Part shown: piece after piece, positions 8,173-10,681 of the stretch
Numbering within the stretch: the stretch's first letter is position 1
Layout of the letters: each line of letters opens with the position of its first letter
Origin: Pseudomonas sp.
GTDB taxonomy: Bacteria; Pseudomonadota; Gammaproteobacteria; Pseudomonadales; Pseudomonadaceae
Assembly: GCA_029239415.1 (NCBI GenBank)
Contig: JAQZAY010000111.1
Location: 1-10,681, forward strand
Length of the DNA stretch: 10,681 nt
Direction: 5' to 3'
Program-made: the position numbers and the translations under genes
The notes under the pieces: generated by a model
Database searches by the model: none
Seen by the model: the letters and a program-made list of their open reading frames with translations, nothing else
Told to the model about the DNA's origin: nothing

Positions 8173-8261
8173 GTCCATGGCATAGCGGTTCAATGAAGAG
8201 GGGCTGCATGGCGTACCTGGCATCGGACGAGCGGCGCGGAGCAGGTTGGCGCGCCATAACG

Positions 8262-8295
8262 AAAAAGGCCCCGCCAGTTCGCACTGACGGGGCCT
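8262..8295 (-). terminator. Rho-independent terminator of rne
   Basis: Read on the minus strand, AGGCCCCGTCAGT pairs with ACTGGCGGGGCCT (13 pairs, one G-U) around a GCGA tetraloop. It is followed directly by TTTTT (8266-8262). It starts 18 bases after the rne stop codon. On the plus strand there is no T-run, so it serves rne only. Confidence 0.93.
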
Positions 8296-8313
8296 GTTCA
8301 GGCTACCGGCACC

Positions 8314-10681
8314 TCAACCGTTTGGCTTGTGCGCCTCGGTCGGGGCAGGCAATTCCGACGCCCGTTCGCTTGGCGCAGCCGAGATGGCCTGGTCGGCAGC
8401 GGCCTGGGCGGCCGCTGCAGCCGCAGCGGCTTCGGCTTCACGCTTGCGGCGACGCACTTCACGAGGGTCGTTCGGCGCGCGGCCATTGGGCAACATGACG
8501 GTCGAAGGCTCCACCGTCGCCAGGTCCGCCGCGACAGGGTCCGCTTCGGCCTGGGCAGCTTCAGGCTGGGCCTCGGGCTTCGCCTCGGCGCTCACCGGCT
8601 CGGCTGCTGGCGTCTCGATGGCAGGCGAGGCGACCGGGGCCGTGGCCTCGACCGCTGCCTGCTTCTCGACTTCACCGGCTTCGCTTGGCGCTGCCGGAGC
8701 AGCGGACGGCTCGACCGAAGACAGCTCGGTGTCGGCCTTGGCGTCAGCCTGCAGGTTGGTCTCGTCAGCGGCGGGAACGGGCGTCACGTCGACGTCGGCC
8801 GTGGGCTGCACAACGTGTACCGGATCGGCCTCGCCCGAGACGGCCGGTGCCGCTGGCTGGGACTCGGTCTCACCTGTTTCGGCAATGGCGGCGGCGCTTG
8901 GCGCCTCGGCGGCTGGCGGCGGAGTCACCTCGACCACTGGCTCCAGACCTGGCTCGACACGAGTGGCCGGCGCCTGAGCAGGCTGCTCGACTGCTGGCGC
9001 AATGGCCATTTCGTCGGACTGGGTCACTACGGGCGCGGCGTCGGCGACGGCTTCGGCCGAGACCTCGACGGCAGGGGCTTCGACGCTCGCGGTCGCGCGC
9101 TCGGCCTGCTCGTTGGCCTGGGCATGCGCTTCGCTGCTGACGGCGCTGCTGGCCACTTCGGCGGTCACGGCCAGGCCCGCGGCCAGGTCGGTGCTCTGCG
9201 GAGAGGGCGTGTGCTGACGTGGCTGCTCGTCACCTGACTCGTCGTCGCTGCCTTCGATCAGGTCGCCATTGGCATTGCGCTGACGCTCACGGCGATTGCT
9301 GCGGCGACGCTGGCCACGCGAGCGGCGGCGCGGACGCTCTTCGTCATTGCCGTCCTGCGCGTCATCCTGCTGGGCTTCGTCGGCGGGCAGGGCGTCGGCA
9401 GCGGCTTCAGCGGCCTGTTCCTGCTCTTGGGCCTGTTCGGCTGCGCGGGGTTGACGCTCTTCACGGGGCTGGCGTGGCTGACGCTCCTCGCGAGGGGCAG
9501 CGGCTTCCTGTTCGGTGCGCTCTTCCGGCTGTGGACGCTCTTCACGAGAAACAGGCGCTGCGGGCTGCGAGCGCTCTTCCTGCTGCACAGGGGCTTCGGG
9601 TGCGGCATCTTCTTCGCGCACGACACGCTCTTCACGTGGTGCACGTTCTTCCCGAGGGGCACGCTCCTCGCGCGGCGCACGCTCTTCACGCGGGGCGCGT
9701 TCTTCGCGGGGCGCACGTTCCTCGCGCGGTGCACGCTCTTCGCGTGGGGTGCGTTCCTCGCGTGGCGCGCGCTCTTCACGGGCTTCGCGTGGTGCACGTT
9801 CTTCGCGGGCCGGACGCTCCTCGCGGGCTACGCGCTCTTCGCGTGGCTGACGCTCTTCACGTGCCACAGGCGTGGCGTCCAGCGGCTCACGCAGTTCGCG
9901 TACCGGGCGCTCTTCGCGGTTGCCGCGACGGTCGTCACGCGAACGGTTGTTGCGCTCTTCACGCGGCGCACGTTCTTCACGCGGTTGGCGGTCTTCACGA
10001 GGCTGGCGCTCTTCGCGGGACGTGCGCTCGTTGCGCTCTTCGCGCGGCTTGCGCTCTTCGTCGCGACGACCGTTGCGGTTGCGACTCTGCTGGCGACCAT
10101 TGCGGCGCTCTTCGTTGCGCTGCGAACGCTGCTGCTGCGGCTGCTCGGCAGGCTTCTCGGCCTTGGCGACCGGCGCCGGGGCAGGTTCTTCCTTGCCGGC
10201 GAACAAGCTGACCAGGGACTTGACCAGACCCTTGAACAGGCTCGGCTCCGGCACGCTCTGCGGCTTGGCGACAGGGGCGGGCGCTGGCGCAGGCGCGGCA
10301 GGCGCTTGCTCGACGGTGGCAGGCACTGGCGCATCGCCACGCGGTGGCGCGGTCTTCACGGCGGCTTCCTGACGGACCAGGGTGCGCGTGGCCGGCGCCT
10401 GCGGGGCTTCCTCGACTTCGGTGGTGGCGATTTCGTAGCTGGACTGGCAGGTCAGCACGTCCGGGTTGTCATCGCGCAGGCGCTGCACTTCGAAGTGTGG
10501 CGTTTCGAGGTGATCGTTCGGCAGGATGATGATGCGTGCACGGGTACGCAGTTCGATCTTGGTGATCGAGTTGCGCTTTTCGTTGAGCAGGAAGGCGGCG
10601 ACCGGGATCGGTACCTGGGCGCGGACTTCGGCGGTGCGGTCCTTGAGGGCTTCTTCCTCGATCAGGCGCAGGATCGCCAGC
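8314..10681 (-). CDS. rne: Ribonuclease E, 3' part: end of catalytic half plus full scaffold domain
   Basis: RNase E is the endonuclease that starts mRNA decay, matures rRNA and tRNA, and holds the RNA degradosome. The frame is open from the window edge (first full codon at 10680) to TGA 8316-8314, 788 residues. The first 85 or so match the end of the catalytic half (LRLIEEEALKDRTAEV, VAAFLLNEKRNSI, ILPNDHLETPHFEV). The Zn-link cysteines lie just outside the window. The rest is low-complexity scaffold. In order it has an amphipathic helix SLFKGLVKSLVSLFAG (10195-10242, likely membrane anchor), an Arg/Asn/Gln-rich block (10051-10128), a long REER-rich tract (about 9430-10050), an AR2-like block RPRRRSRGQRRRSNRR (within 9277-9336), an Ala/Pro/Glu-rich disordered stretch, and a C-terminal NDPREVRRRKRE motif beginning at 8472. 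If the missing N-terminus is of normal size the protein is about 1,200 residues, longer than the 1,061 of E. coli. The GTG at 10488 is internal. Confidence 0.96.
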   Translation of the reverse strand, partial: LAILRLIEEEALKDRTAEVRAQVPIPVAAFLLNEKRNSITKIELRTRARIIILPNDHLETPHFEVQRLRDDNPDVLTCQSSYEIATTEVEEAPQAPATRTLVRQEAAVKTAPPRGDAPVPATVEQAPAAPAPAPAPVAKPQSVPEPSLFKGLVKSLVSLFAGKEEPAPAPVAKAEKPAEQPQQQRSQRNEERRNGRQQSRNRNGRRDEERKPREERNERTSREERQPREDRQPREERAPREERNNRSRDDRRGNREERPVRELREPLDATPVAREERQPREERVAREERPAREERAPREAREERAPREERTPREERAPREERAPREERAPREERAPREERAPREERAPREERVVREEDAAPEAPVQQEERSQPAAPVSREERPQPEERTEQEAAAPREERQPRQPREERQPRAAEQAQEQEQAAEAAADALPADEAQQDDAQDGNDEERPRRRSRGQRRRSNRRERQRNANGDLIEGSDDESGDEQPRQHTPSPQSTDLAAGLAVTAEVASSAVSSEAHAQANEQAERATASVEAPAVEVSAEAVADAAPVVTQSDEMAIAPAVEQPAQAPATRVEPGLEPVVEVTPPPAAEAPSAAAIAETGETESQPAAPAVSGEADPVHVVQPTADVDVTPVPAADETNLQADAKADTELSSVEPSAAPAAPSEAGEVEKQAAVEATAPVASPAIETPAAEPVSAEAKPEAQPEAAQAEADPVAADLATVEPSTVMLPNGRAPNDPREVRRRKREAEAAAAAAAAQAAADQAISAAPSERASELPAPTEAHKPNG
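9625..9768 (-). repeat. Eight contiguous 18-bp units coding APREER hexapeptides in rne
   Basis: Eight units in perfect register encode APREER, except one TPREER at 9733-9750. All eight 18-base units differ from each other at DNA level through synonymous changes (for example 9643-9660 against 9661-9678). Looser REER units flank the array on both sides, bringing the REER count in the scaffold to about twenty. Confidence 0.95.

Noticed and set aside
8086..8223. N-terminal extension of the HisKA_2 kinase to the ATG at 8223
   Set aside because: The 46 extra residues look like translated non-coding DNA (Cys/Pro/Arg mix), and the region contains the inverted repeats.
2235..8313. Integrase attachment sites or target duplications flanking the kinase insert
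   Set aside because: By eye I found no direct repeat shared by the two edges, and no integrase, transposase or tRNA gene.
9625..9768. CRISPR-like array, suggested by regular short repeats
   Set aside because: Units are 18 bp, contiguous without spacers, in coding register and with synonymous differences: a protein repeat.
9219..10211. Plus-strand open frames opposite the rne repeats, including an RSSRGA-type repeat protein
   Set aside because: Their repeats are the mirror image of the REER codons, and the sense strand is clearly RNase E. The absence of stops follows from the repeat itself.

Overview
The window looks like a chromosomal segment of a Pseudomonas, most likely of the P. putida/fluorescens lineage. 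Three things point there: high GC coding sequence, the gene order kdsB - LMW tyrosine phosphatase - murB facing rne (the order I recall at this locus in P. aeruginosa and P. putida), and a Pseudomonas-type REP element pair (core GCGGGC-TT-GCCCGC) between two converging genes.

Layout. (1) 1-2234, plus strand: a tight envelope operon. kdsB (CMP-KDO synthetase, start just outside the window), a low-molecular-weight protein tyrosine phosphatase, and murB overlap by a few bases at each junction (ATGATGA and ATGA), so they are probably translationally coupled. (2) 2412-6236, plus strand: a very large soluble hybrid histidine kinase of 1274 residues. It carries two complete kinase cores and two receiver domains in the order PAS-GAF-HisKA-HATPase-REC-PAS-HisKA-HATPase-REC. 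(3) 6237-6531: intergenic, with a stem-loop just after the kinase and an inverted REP pair. (4) 6532-8085, minus strand: a second soluble sensor kinase (GAF-PAS-HisKA_2-HATPase) with lower GC than its neighbours. (5) 8086-8313: the upstream region of that kinase, with two clean inverted repeats, and the strong Rho-independent terminator of rne. (6) 8314-10681, minus strand: the 3' part of rne (RNase E). It covers the end of the catalytic half and the whole degradosome scaffold, including a membrane-binding helix, arginine-rich blocks, a long REER hexapeptide repeat and a C-terminal NDPR motif.

How the genes relate. kdsB supplies activated KDO for lipopolysaccharide, murB makes UDP-MurNAc for peptidoglycan, and the phosphatase between them may link regulation to the envelope. 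rne runs RNA turnover. The two kinases have no obvious link to either. Neither has a DNA-binding response regulator or an HPt gene beside it, and they appear to be an accessory insertion between murB and rne, which I remember as direct neighbours in reference Pseudomonas genomes. The points most worth following up are the tandem double-kinase protein, the insertion itself, the candidate operator dyads before the HisKA_2 kinase, and the RNase E REER array, whose eight contiguous units all differ at DNA level while being almost identical as peptide.
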